A stretch of 9,835 bases of DNA from Cuspidothrix sp046080125 (GTDB lineage Bacteria > Cyanobacteriota > Cyanobacteriia > Cyanobacteriales > Nostocaceae): positions 1 through 9,835 of the forward strand of contig JBJTTJ010000062.1 of the NCBI GenBank assembly GCA_046080125.1, given 5' to 3'. The position numbers and the translations under genes are program-made. The first letter of the stretch is position 1, and each line of letters opens with the position of its first letter. The notes beneath the pieces are model-generated. The model was not told the DNA's origin. It made no database searches and saw only the letters and a program-made list of their open reading frames with translations. Shown piece after piece: positions 1 through 5,738 of the stretch.

Positions 1-223
1 TTTTCAATTTATCTTTTTATTTATTAGTTTATCTGTCTGACACACCCTACTTTTTATCATCACTTTCGGTGCGTCAGATTTTCAATTTATCTTTTTATTT
101 ATTAGTTTATCTGTCTGACACACCCTACTTTTTATCATCACTTTCGGTGCGTCAGATTTTTAATTTATCTTTTTATTTATTAGCTTATCTGTCTGACACA
201 CCCTACTTTTTATCATCACTTTT
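1..223. repeat. 78-bp tandem repeat, about 2.9 copies, with internal hairpin
   Basis: Copies start at 1, 79 and 157. Copies 1 and 2 look identical; copy 3 has a few substitutions and departs from the unit at about 223. Each unit carries an imperfect inverted repeat, TCTGACACACC and GGTGCGTCAGA (36-46 with 68-78; 114-124 with 146-156), pairing at 10 of 11 positions around a 21-base loop. Copy 3 keeps only the left arm (192-202). The array may extend left of the window. Because 78 is divisible by three, an open frame runs through it, but the product is repetitive and looks non-coding. Palindromes of this GTGCGTCAGA kind are, to my knowledge, common in Nostocales intergenic DNA. Confidence 0.9.
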
Positions 224-435
224 GATCGCCATATTTAGGCTAATAAAATTCCCAACGAAAAAGTTTTATATTAAACATTCTTTATTTAAGCCAAATTTAA
301 GCCAAGCCTCAAACCTTGAAAAATCAAACCTTTACCACTTGCAGTTATTCACAAACAATGTTATTATTAAACATAATAAAATCCAATTAGGCTAAAAATT
401 AAACTCTCATAATTCCCCAACTAAAAAACCTCAAA

Positions 436-1830
436 CTATTGCACCTTTCCACCAACATCATCAAGTTCGGAGTAATCCCAAGAGTGCATTTGACGGAAAG
501 GAAGACCCATCTTTTGGAATACATACTTCTCTTTCACACCGGAAGCAACTAAATCTGGCTTCAATGCTTTGATGAACTCTTCAAATTCAAAAGCGGTAAC
601 GTCGTCATAAACGATAGTACCGTTTTCAATGTAGTGAGTAGTACGTTTATAGTCGTCATTATGAGCGAACTCATAACCAGTACCAATCATCTTCATTCCT
701 AAGTCTTGGAAAGCGGGAACAACGTGACGGGGACGTAAACCACCAACCATCATTGCCACTGTCTTACCTTCTAAGCGAGGACGATATTTTTTAACAATTT
801 CGTCCATTACAGGTTGATACTTAGCAATAACTTTCTCAGCGTTTTCTTGAATCTTAGAATCAAACTTAGAAGCAATTTCGCGTAAAGACGCAGCAATCTT
901 AGTAGGACCAAAGAAATTATACTCTAACCAGGGTATACCATAAGCCTCTTCCATGTGACGGCTGATATAGTTCATAGAACGATAGCAGTGGATGAGGTTC
1001 ATTTTCACGTTGGGGGTCATCAACATTTCGTTGATTGTACCATCACCAGACCACTGAGCAACAACACGCAAACCAATTTCTTCTAATAAGATACGGCTTG
1101 CCCAGGCATCACCACCGATGTTATAGTCACCGATGATAGCTACGTCATAAGGGGTAGACTCAAATTTAAGAGTACCATCTTTCTTAGCTTTGTCCGCTCT
1201 GGGGAATACCCAGTCACGAATCATGTCGTTAGCAATGTGGTGTCCTAAAGACTGAGACACACCACGGAAACCTTCGCAACGTACAGGAATAACAGGCTTA
1301 CCGATGGTTTTGGATGTCTTCTTAGCTACTGCTTCGATGTCATCACCAATAAGACCGATAGGACATTCAGATTGAATGGAAACCCCACGATTTAAGGGGA
1401 ATAACTCATCTAATTCTTCAATTAACTTAGTGAGTTTCTTGTCACCACCAAATACGATGTCCCGTTCTTGGAAGTCAGAGGTGAAGTGCATAGTACCGAA
1501 GGTATCAACACCTGTTGTACCTAAGTAGTAGTTACGACGACCTGACCAAGACCAGTAACCGCAACCTACAGGACCATGGCTGATATGGATCATGTCCTTG
1601 ATAGGACCCCAAACCACGCCTTTAGAACCTGCATAAGAACAACCACGAGCGGTCATTACACCAGGTAAGGATTTGATGTTAGATTTAACACCACAATCAG
1701 ATTTACCTTCTTCGTGTACGTTTAAGTGCTTTTCGCGCTTTTTAGCAGACTTTTCGGGATAAGCTTTAAGAACTTCTTTGATCAGTTCTTTTCTTTCTTC
1801 AACAATCTTCTTGTTGTCTGGAGGAGTCAT
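436..1830 (-). CDS. nifD: Nitrogenase MoFe protein alpha chain NifD, interrupted at its C-terminus by the nifD element
   Basis: NifD with NifK forms the MoFe protein, which reduces N2 at the FeMo-cofactor. The P-cluster cysteines are visible at C64 (ARGCSYAG), C90 (GPVGCGYW) and C156 (SECPIG). The FeMo-cofactor ligands are C282 (IHCYRSMNY) and H449 (QMHSWDYS). The start at 1830 is supported by AGAGG at 1837-1841, six bases upstream. The frame is 464 residues, against roughly 480-500 for the family. Residues 1-454 are normal. After SWDYS454 the expected GPYHGYDGF-type C-terminus is replaced by ten unrelated residues (ELDDVGGKVQ) and a stop, all encoded by element DNA. About 40 C-terminal residues should lie beyond the element. 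Excision in heterocysts would restore the frame; without it the protein is probably non-functional. The alternative is a permanently truncated nifD, but the intact core argues against decay. Confidence 0.96.
   Translation of the reverse strand: MTPPDNKKIVEERKELIKEVLKAYPEKSAKKREKHLNVHEEGKSDCGVKSNIKSLPGVMTARGCSYAGSKGVVWGPIKDMIHISHGPVGCGYWSWSGRRNYYLGTTGVDTFGTMHFTSDFQERDIVFGGDKKLTKLIEELDELFPLNRGVSIQSECPIGLIGDDIEAVAKKTSKTIGKPVIPVRCEGFRGVSQSLGHHIANDMIRDWVFPRADKAKKDGTLKFESTPYDVAIIGDYNIGGDAWASRILLEEIGLRVVAQWSGDGTINEMLMTPNVKMNLIHCYRSMNYISRHMEEAYGIPWLEYNFFGPTKIAASLREIASKFDSKIQENAEKVIAKYQPVMDEIVKKYRPRLEGKTVAMMVGGLRPRHVVPAFQDLGMKMIGTGYEFAHNDDYKRTTHYIENGTIVYDDVTAFEFEEFIKALKPDLVASGVKEKYVFQKMGLPFRQMHSWDYSELDDVGGKVQ
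468..478 (-). other. nifD element core (attachment) site
   Basis: The minus strand reads GGATTACTCCG, the 11-bp direct-repeat core at which XisA excises the nifD element in Anabaena. It overlaps nifD codons for Trp451-Asp-Tyr-Ser454. NifD homology stops directly after it, which is how an unexcised border should look. The second copy, next to the nifD 3' end and nifK, is not in the window. Confidence 0.9.
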
Positions 1831-1901
1831 GTCTGGCCTCTGTTAAATATTCTAGATATCGGATAAGTAGGAATGGGGAATTTAATCCCCACAACAGGGA
1901 A

Positions 1902-1951
1902 GAACAGGAAGGTAAAAAGGAAATTATGTAGAGTTTTCCTTTTTCCTGTTC
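1902..1951 (-). promoter_or_regulatory. nifH-nifD intergenic stem-loop
   Basis: A long inverted repeat fills the gap between nifH and nifD. GAACAGGAA at 1902-1910 pairs with the complementary bases ending at 1951. AAAAGGAAA (1915-1923) pairs with 1934-1942. The left arm has a bulge of four to five bases, and the loop is 1924-1933. It begins 16 bases after the nifH stop in the direction of transcription. Such a structure could protect the 3' end of a processed nifH message and help set the nifH:nifD ratio; that role is inferred. There is no T-run directly after the stem on the minus strand, so it is not a typical terminator. Confidence 0.65.
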
Positions 1952-1966
1952 CTTATTTACTAAATA

Positions 1967-2428
1967 CTACTTAGCAGCTGCGGCTTTACCAATGATGTCA
2001 GCGTGCTTGGTGTCATCGTCTAATAGACCGTATTCGATCAATAGAGCTTCTAATTCATCCATTTCCATTGGTGTAGGAATGGTGAGTTTGTCGTTGTTGA
2101 TGATCTTCTTAGCTAATGCGCGGTACTCTTGACCTTGGTTACTGTCAGGAGCATATTCGTTAACGGTCATGCGACGCAATTCTGCGTGTTGAACGATGTT
2201 GTCGCGGGGTACGAAGTGAATCATTTGAGTGTTCAAACGTTCAGCCAAGTTCATGATTAACTCGTCTTCACGGTCAACCTTACGGCTATTACAAATTAAA
2301 CCACCTAAACGTACACCACCAGAGTGTGCATATTTCAAAATACCACGAGCGATGTTATTTGCAGCGTACATCGCCATCATTTCACCGGAAGTAACGATGT
2401 AAATTTCTTGTGCTTTACCTTCACGGAT
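1967..2428 (-). CDS. nifH: Nitrogenase Fe protein NifH, C-terminal half only; split by a nifH element
   Basis: The minus-strand frame reads IREGKAQEIYIVTSGEMMAMY and continues as a near-perfect cyanobacterial NifH to GKAAAAK and a stop at 1967-1969: 153 residues of about 296. NifH is the ATP-driven electron donor to the MoFe protein. The missing N-terminal part, about 143 residues, holds the P-loop, switch regions and both 4Fe-4S cysteines. The break falls between the expected Pro of FAMP and the Ile of IREGK. Upstream of this codon the frame reads Leu, then a stop (TAA at 2432-2434). The ATG at 2378-2380 is an internal methionine (GEMMAMY), not a real start. No decay is visible in the retained half, which suggests the gene is still used after excision. 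It is followed 136 bases later by nifD. Confidence 0.93.
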   Translation of the reverse strand: MREGKAQEIYIVTSGEMMAMYAANNIARGILKYAHSGGVRLGGLICNSRKVDREDELIMNLAERLNTQMIHFVPRDNIVQHAELRRMTVNEYAPDSNQGQEYRALAKKIINNDKLTIPTPMEMDELEALLIEYGLLDDDTKHADIIGKAAAAK

Positions 2429-2431
2429 AAG
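2418..2431 (-). other. nifH element border; candidate core site
   Basis: The minus strand reads CTTATCCGTGAAGG across the point where NifH homology starts. ATCCGTGAAGG (2418-2428) is genuine nifH. CTT (2429-2431) takes the place of the expected Pro codon, so the last one or two T bases could still belong to the repeat. The core direct repeat must lie within or just downstream of this stretch. Its exact length cannot be set without the other border. Confidence 0.7.
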
Positions 2432-2434
2432 TTA

Positions 2435-2464
2435 GACATTTTTGAGAAATAGCTGTAAAATGTC
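2435..2464. repeat. Inverted repeat beside the nifH element border
   Basis: GACATTTT (2435-2442) and AAAATGTC (2457-2464) form a perfect 8-bp inverted repeat around 14 bases, starting seven bases inside the nifH break. Its position suggests a recombinase or accessory-factor binding site, but this is inference from location only. Confidence 0.5.
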
Positions 2465-2475
2465 CATTACACACA

Positions 2476-2516
2476 CTGTTTACCGTAAGCATTGTCTGAA
2501 TTAAACAGTTTTTTTA
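2476..2516 (+). other. Stem-loop with T-run upstream of the recombinase gene
   Basis: CTGTTTA (2476-2482) pairs with TAAACAG (2502-2508), followed by a run of seven T (2509-2515). On the plus strand this resembles a weak rho-independent terminator lying 19 bases before the recombinase start. It could insulate or attenuate recombinase expression, or be part of the border recombination site. The seven-base stem and 19-base loop make it a modest candidate. Confidence 0.35.
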
Positions 2517-2534
2517 TTAGGGTAAATCTAGGGT

Positions 2535-3962
2535 ATGGACAGAACACAGGAAGCATTTGCCGATTTTCACCAAACAGCTATTACGGATGGAGGATATTTA
2601 GGTAGAATGCAAGCAGTCAATGAACAAGAAAATCATCTAACAGCAAAATTAATCACAGAATTAAAAGCAATTAATGGTAGACTAAGAGCCGCTAATATTT
2701 GTGTTTCTGTGAGAAAATCTGGCAATTCTTTACAGTTAAGATGCACTTTACCTATTAAACCAGGAGATATTGATAAAAACGGTAATGGAACAAAACAATA
2801 TGATATTTCTTTGGGTATTCCCTTTAGTTTTGATGGTTTAAATACCGCAGAAGAGGAAGCTAATGAATTGGGAAAATTAATTGCCAGAAAACAATTTATC
2901 TGGACTGATAAATATTTAGGAAAAACTCGAATTAAAGCTAATTTAATAACCATTGGTGATTTAGTTACAGATTTCGAGAAAAATTATTTTCAAACCAGAA
3001 AACGTACTTTAAAAAGTGAAAATACTTTCAGTAGTTATTTTTATATTGCCCAAAAACATTTACCCAAGGATAAACTAGCGATAAATGGTAATTTTATTGA
3101 TGCTGTGCAAAATTGTCCATCTTCTGATAGTGTGAAAAATGAATTGATTAAGGTAATTCGAGTATTATGTAAATGCTCTGGTTTAGAAGTTCCTGAATTA
3201 AGCAATTTAAAAATTAAAGCTACTACCAAACGTAAACGAGATATACCTACAGATACGGAAATAGAAAGAGAATATTTTAAGTTTGAAAATTACGCTATTA
3301 ATCGTCCTAATAAGTTAGTATCTAGGGAAGATAGAAATAATTGGAAGTTGTGGAGATGGGTTTATGGGATGTTAGCAACCTATGGTTTAAGGCCGATTGA
3401 AATTTTTGTTAAACCGGATTTAGATGGGTGGTTATCTTCAGAAAATACCATGAATATATGGCGAGTTAATGAACAATGTAAAACTGGAGAAAGGGAAGCT
3501 TTACCATTATATACCCGTTGGGTAGAAGAGTTTAATTTAAAGAATGATTTAGAAGCAATTGAGTTATTAAAATTGAAGATTGAAGATAAAATTACCAGTA
3601 AAGAAATCAATGCAGCGCGACATGGTACAGATAGATGGTTTAGATGTGTGGGAGTGAATTTTCAACCCTATGATTTACGTCACGCTTGGGCAATTCGAGC
3701 GCATTTAATGGGGATTCCGATTAAAGCTGCGGCTGATAATTTGGGTCATTCTGTGAATATGCACACTTCCATTTATCAAAAGTGGTTTAGTTTAGAAAAT
3801 CGCAAGGTTGCTATTGAGGAAGCAATTAAGAAAAAGTCTAAATTAGAAGATTTACAAGATATGATGATGATGTTAGAACAGGAAAATGAGAGGTTAAGAA
3901 TTGATAATGAAAGATTGAAGTTGCAAATGGGACACAGTTTGATGAAAATTGAGTTAAAATAA
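2535..3962 (+). CDS. XisA/XisC-family tyrosine recombinase, likely nifH-element excisase
   Basis: The 475-residue length fits XisA-type heterocyst excisases. The C-terminal catalytic domain shows the first Arg at R286 (TYGLRPIEI), a likely beta-hairpin Lys at K316 (CKTGERE), Y379-D-L-R382 followed by H383, H405 (NLGHS) and the nucleophile candidate Y414 (TSIYQKWF). The usual HxxR histidine is tyrosine, a substitution I recall for XisA and XisC themselves. An N-terminal arm of about 140 residues and a central helical region precede it. The last 40 residues (436-466) look like a coiled coil (LEDLQDMMMMLEQENERLRI). The gene starts about 105 bases inside the nifH break and reads away from nifH. 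TAGGG at 2529-2533 lies too close to the ATG to be an ideal ribosome site. Inferred role: site-specific excision of this element in developing heterocysts. It could instead belong to, or also act on, the nifD element. Confidence 0.9.
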   Translation: MDRTQEAFADFHQTAITDGGYLGRMQAVNEQENHLTAKLITELKAINGRLRAANICVSVRKSGNSLQLRCTLPIKPGDIDKNGNGTKQYDISLGIPFSFDGLNTAEEEANELGKLIARKQFIWTDKYLGKTRIKANLITIGDLVTDFEKNYFQTRKRTLKSENTFSSYFYIAQKHLPKDKLAINGNFIDAVQNCPSSDSVKNELIKVIRVLCKCSGLEVPELSNLKIKATTKRKRDIPTDTEIEREYFKFENYAINRPNKLVSREDRNNWKLWRWVYGMLATYGLRPIEIFVKPDLDGWLSSENTMNIWRVNEQCKTGEREALPLYTRWVEEFNLKNDLEAIELLKLKIEDKITSKEINAARHGTDRWFRCVGVNFQPYDLRHAWAIRAHLMGIPIKAAADNLGHSVNMHTSIYQKWFSLENRKVAIEEAIKKKSKLEDLQDMMMMLEQENERLRIDNERLKLQMGHSLMKIELK

Positions 3963-3968
3963 GAATTA

Positions 3969-3991
3969 GCCTCACCCACAGACACTGAGGC
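3969..3991 (+). terminator. Weak stem-loop after the recombinase gene
   Basis: GCCTCA (3969-3974) pairs with TGAGGC (3986-3991) around an 11-base loop, seven bases after the recombinase stop. No continuous T-run follows (ACAAAAAATAATTTT), so termination is uncertain. It may separate the recombinase from the next gene, whose start is 40 bases downstream. Confidence 0.35.
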
Positions 3992-4030
3992 ACAAAAAAT
4001 AATTTTATAAAAATAGGAATGTTACAAGAT

Positions 4031-4636
4031 ATGTCTTACAGTCAATTTACATCTATAGGTAAGGTTAAAGAAGCTTTTGGTTTAAAAACTCAGGAAGGTG
4101 GGCGGTTTATTCCTGAAGTTGCCAAAATTGAACCATCTACGACACTGAAAGCATATCTTGAAGAAAGTTTACCTCTTGCTGCTTCTGCTAGTGAAAAAGC
4201 ACGTTCAGAAGGGATTATTTACCCAGTTTTGTTAGAAGTAAGAAGAATTTTAAATCGGCAAATTAGTTTATTTTCAGGAGAAGATTTTACAGTTGATGAG
4301 TCTGTAGGACTTAATGGAATTTGCGATTTTCTATTAAGTCGTTCTCCTGAAGTGCTAGAAATTGAAGCACCTGTAATTGTGATTGTAGAAGCGAAAAAGG
4401 CAGATTTAAGAACTGGGTTTGGACAATGTATTGCAGAGATGGTAGCTGCACAAAGATTTAATGCTGCTAAAAATAATCCCCTCAGCGTTATTTATGGTGC
4501 AATTAGTAGCGGTACACAATGGAGATTTTTAAAGTTAGAGGGTGATATTGTTACTATTGATTTAGCTGATTATCCTTTACCACCTGTGGATGAAATTTTA
4601 GGGATGTTGGTTTGGATGATAGAAAATGGTGGATAG
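4031..4636 (+). CDS. PD-(D/E)XK nuclease-like protein, function unknown
   Basis: I place the start at 4031 (MSYSQFTS), with AGGA at 4015-4018 twelve bases upstream; an ATG at 4019 would add MLQD but leaves no room for a ribosome site. In the 201-residue product, GICDF (D99) lies 20 residues before VEAKK (E120-A-K122). Next comes a helix with GQCIAEMVAAQRF (Q132). The spacing D, ExK, Q after an amino-terminal helix containing Glu is the pattern of the PD-(D/E)XK fold, closest by eye to the HsdR N-terminal type. Similar single-domain proteins are common in cyanobacteria and lack an assigned function. It follows the recombinase on the same strand and could be co-transcribed if the hairpin between them reads through. 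Whether it cuts DNA is unknown; no partner protein is evident. Confidence 0.7.
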   Translation: MSYSQFTSIGKVKEAFGLKTQEGGRFIPEVAKIEPSTTLKAYLEESLPLAASASEKARSEGIIYPVLLEVRRILNRQISLFSGEDFTVDESVGLNGICDFLLSRSPEVLEIEAPVIVIVEAKKADLRTGFGQCIAEMVAAQRFNAAKNNPLSVIYGAISSGTQWRFLKLEGDIVTIDLADYPLPPVDEILGMLVWMIENGG

Positions 4637-4651
4637 TTAATTAGTAATTTC

Positions 4652-4740
4652 CTACATTTCAGGAATATGTTCATTTTCATAGTTTTCAATTAAAACTCCG
4701 ATGACTTCCATTAACGAAGCCAGGGGATGATTTCTCAATC
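4652..4740 (-). pseudogene. Remnant of a HigA-like antitoxin gene
   Basis: The minus-strand frame reads NHPLASLMEVIGVLIENYE and continues NEHIPEM to a stop at 4652-4654. The pattern of LxxLxxLIExYExEHxPE resembles the N-terminal region of HigA-type antitoxins of type II systems. Only about 29 codons remain. There is no start codon with a ribosome site, and the helix-turn-helix part is absent. Its right end merges with the opposite-strand UPF0175 remnant near 4721-4740. It is debris, not a working gene. Confidence 0.5.
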
Positions 4741-4861
4741 TAAAGCATCTGAAATTGCTGGTGTTAGTCGTCATCAATTTTTAGAAGCTCTTGATAAGTA
4801 TAATGTTTCTCCTTTTCAAGTCACTCCTGAAGAATTAGCAGAGGAGTTAGCGCATGACTAA
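4721..4861 (+). pseudogene. 5'-truncated UPF0175-family antitoxin gene
   Basis: The plus-strand frame reads QGMISQSKASEIAGVSRHQF, then about 27 more residues ending ELAEELAHD and a TAA stop. This is the C-terminal half of the UPF0175 family, small DNA-binding antitoxins usually paired with a DUF3368 PIN-like toxin. An in-frame stop (TAA, six codons' distance upstream of ATG 4727) and lack of the N-terminal half show truncation. An ATG at 4854 overlapping the stop would fit a former toxin start, but only 14 codons follow before a stop. The expected DUF3368 partner is gone. A 44-residue peptide from ATG 4727 could still be translated. Confidence 0.6.
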
Positions 4862-5190
4862 ACTAACACTAAAATACTTTCCTCTTGACTATCGTTAAAC
4901 TCCTTAATGATGTTAAAGTTATCTCGCAAAATTTGCATAATTTTAGGTGTTGGACTATTGCCAATACGCAGAAATATAAATTTTGGAGGATGACCATAAA
5001 GTAAACTGCGTTGATGAAAATCAGCGTCTTTAGAAACAATTACAAAATTATTCAACTTCGCATATTCCCAAATAATTGCGTCATCAGTATTAGTTAATCC
5101 TAGAGTTTTAACGTGATCTGATTTTGGGTACAAGTCTGTAATTTTAGGAATAATCCTATCAGAAAGGTTTTCGTCTAATAAAAGTTTCAT
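4858..5190 (-). CDS. DUF5615-family PIN-like protein, probable toxin
   Basis: The 110 residues open with MKLLLDENLS, the hallmark start of DUF5615 (Mut7-C-like) PIN-fold proteins, with acidic D6 and E7. Further acidic residues lie at NTDDAIIWEYA and SKDADFHQRS. These would form the metal site of a PIN-type ribonuclease. The full length is usual for the family. Its ATG overlaps the stop of the DUF433 gene by four bases (ATGA, 5187-5190), so the pair is translationally coupled. The family is commonly encoded beside DUF433 in cyanobacteria and is taken to be the toxin of a VapBC-like type II pair; toxicity is not proven by the sequence. The 3' end overlaps by four bases the UPF0175 remnant on the other strand. 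Confidence 0.88.
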   Translation of the reverse strand: MKLLLDENLSDRIIPKITDLYPKSDHVKTLGLTNTDDAIIWEYAKLNNFVIVSKDADFHQRSLLYGHPPKFIFLRIGNSPTPKIMQILRDNFNIIKEFNDSQEESILVLV

Positions 5191-5432
5191 AGAGATGCTA
5201 CAAATAACTTTTTCTCTCGGTCAGCAGCAAAAGCAAGACAAGCTTTAATATCTTCTGAGGTAAGTTCAGAAAAGTCTTCGAGAATTTCGGATTCTGTCAT
5301 ACCACCTGCAAGATATTCTAAAATATCATATACAGTTATTCGCATTCCTCGAATACAAGGTTTGCCGCTGCGTTTGCCAGGTTCAATGGTGATAATTTTG
5401 TGGTAGTCCATAAAATATGATAATTTATCCAT
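5187..5432 (-). CDS. DUF433-family protein, probable antitoxin
   Basis: The 81-residue product contains the DUF433 signature: DYHKIITIEPGKRSGKPCIR followed by GMRITVYDILEYLAGGMTES and the tail LTSEDIKACLAFAADRE. The family is a small helix-turn-helix-like fold and acts as the predicted antitoxin and autorepressor for DUF5615 proteins. It is the first gene of a two-gene minus-strand operon with the DUF5615 gene. The start at 5432 has AGG directly adjacent, which is poor. The alternative ATG at 5411 (MDYHKI) has AGGATGGA upstream and matches the family start better, so the true product may be 74 residues. A HIP1 octamer lies 15 bases upstream at 5447. Confidence 0.88.
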   Translation of the reverse strand: MDKLSYFMDYHKIITIEPGKRSGKPCIRGMRITVYDILEYLAGGMTESEILEDFSELTSEDIKACLAFAADREKKLFVASL

Positions 5433-5446
5433 CCTAAATAATTATA

Positions 5447-5712
5447 GCGATCGCTCTCCACAACCTACACACCAGAAAAGCGATCGCACCGACAACCCAA
5501 CAGAGGAAAAGCGATCGCTCTCACAACCCATAACACCGGAAAAGCGTTAGCGAAGCTTACCAAAGGTATCGCACTCACAACCCACAACATCAGAAAAGCG
5601 TTAGCGAAGCTTACCAAAGGTATCGCACTCACAACCCACAACATCGGAAATGCGTTAGCGAAGCTTACCAAAGGTATCGCTCTCAAAACCACAACATAGT
5701 AAAAGCGATCGC
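5447..5712. repeat. HIP1-centred tandem array, seven cores
   Basis: HIP1 cores (GCGATCGC) begin at 5447, 5480, 5511, 5544 (split), 5598 (split), 5652 (split) and 5705. Between them lies a conserved spacer of the type CTCACAACCCANAACANCGG plus AAAA. The step is 31-33 bases, or 53-54 where the core carries the 21-bp insert. This fills the 306-base gap between the DUF433 gene and the fusion gene. The repeated open frame on the minus strand here is a product of the repeat, not a gene. It is not CRISPR: the spacers are alike rather than unique. Confidence 0.93.
5544..5680. repeat. Three identical 21-bp inserts within HIP1 cores
   Basis: At 5547-5567, 5601-5621 and 5655-5675 the same 21 bases (TTAGCGAAGC at one end, TACCAAAGGT at the other) sit between GCG and ATCGC, that is, inside an otherwise perfect HIP1 octamer. 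The insert ends in a small hairpin (TACC-AAA-GGTA) and contains AAGCTT. The resulting unit repeats every 54 bases. Similar GCGTTAGCGAAGC-type modules are scattered in Nostocales genomes. Confidence 0.85.
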
Positions 5713-5738
5713 CTACATTATGGTAGTAAAGAAGAATT

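Larger units (their letters stand above)
1..478. mobile_element. One end of a nifD excision element (partial)
   Basis: This is the stretch that lies downstream of the last genuine nifD codon and up to the 11-bp core at 468-478. It is assigned to a nifD element because nifD leaves its family precisely at the core sequence known from the Anabaena nifD element. Only the nifD-5'-side border is visible; the other border, nifK and any xisA gene on this element lie to the left of the window. Bases 1-223 are tandem repeats. Bases 224-435 are AT-rich and I see no gene, RNA or clear regulatory site there. The first codons past the core add ten foreign residues and a stop to nifD. Confidence 0.8.

Noticed and set aside
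69..395. Open frame of 108 codons across the 78-bp repeats
   Set aside because: The repeat length is a multiple of three, so the frame stays open by design. The product is low-complexity and repetitive, with no ribosome site and no family resemblance.
1967..2380. Complete short gene starting at the ATG at 2380
   Set aside because: NifH homology continues for 16 codons upstream of this ATG, which is an internal methionine of the family. It is a fragment of nifH.
468..2431. Idea that both element borders share one core sequence
   Set aside because: Only a loose likeness, TTACTCCG against TTATCCG, is visible. That is too weak to claim a common recombinase site without the other borders.
2633..2953. 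Minus-strand frames inside the recombinase gene (also 3041-3229, 3380-3610, 3776-3985)
   Set aside because: They lie antisense to a clearly coding recombinase, have no family features, and reflect AT-rich codon shadows.
5447..5712. Possible CRISPR array because of regular 31-33 base spacing
   Set aside because: The constant part is an 8-bp palindrome, the spacers resemble one another, and no cas gene is near. The same holds for 8442-8606.
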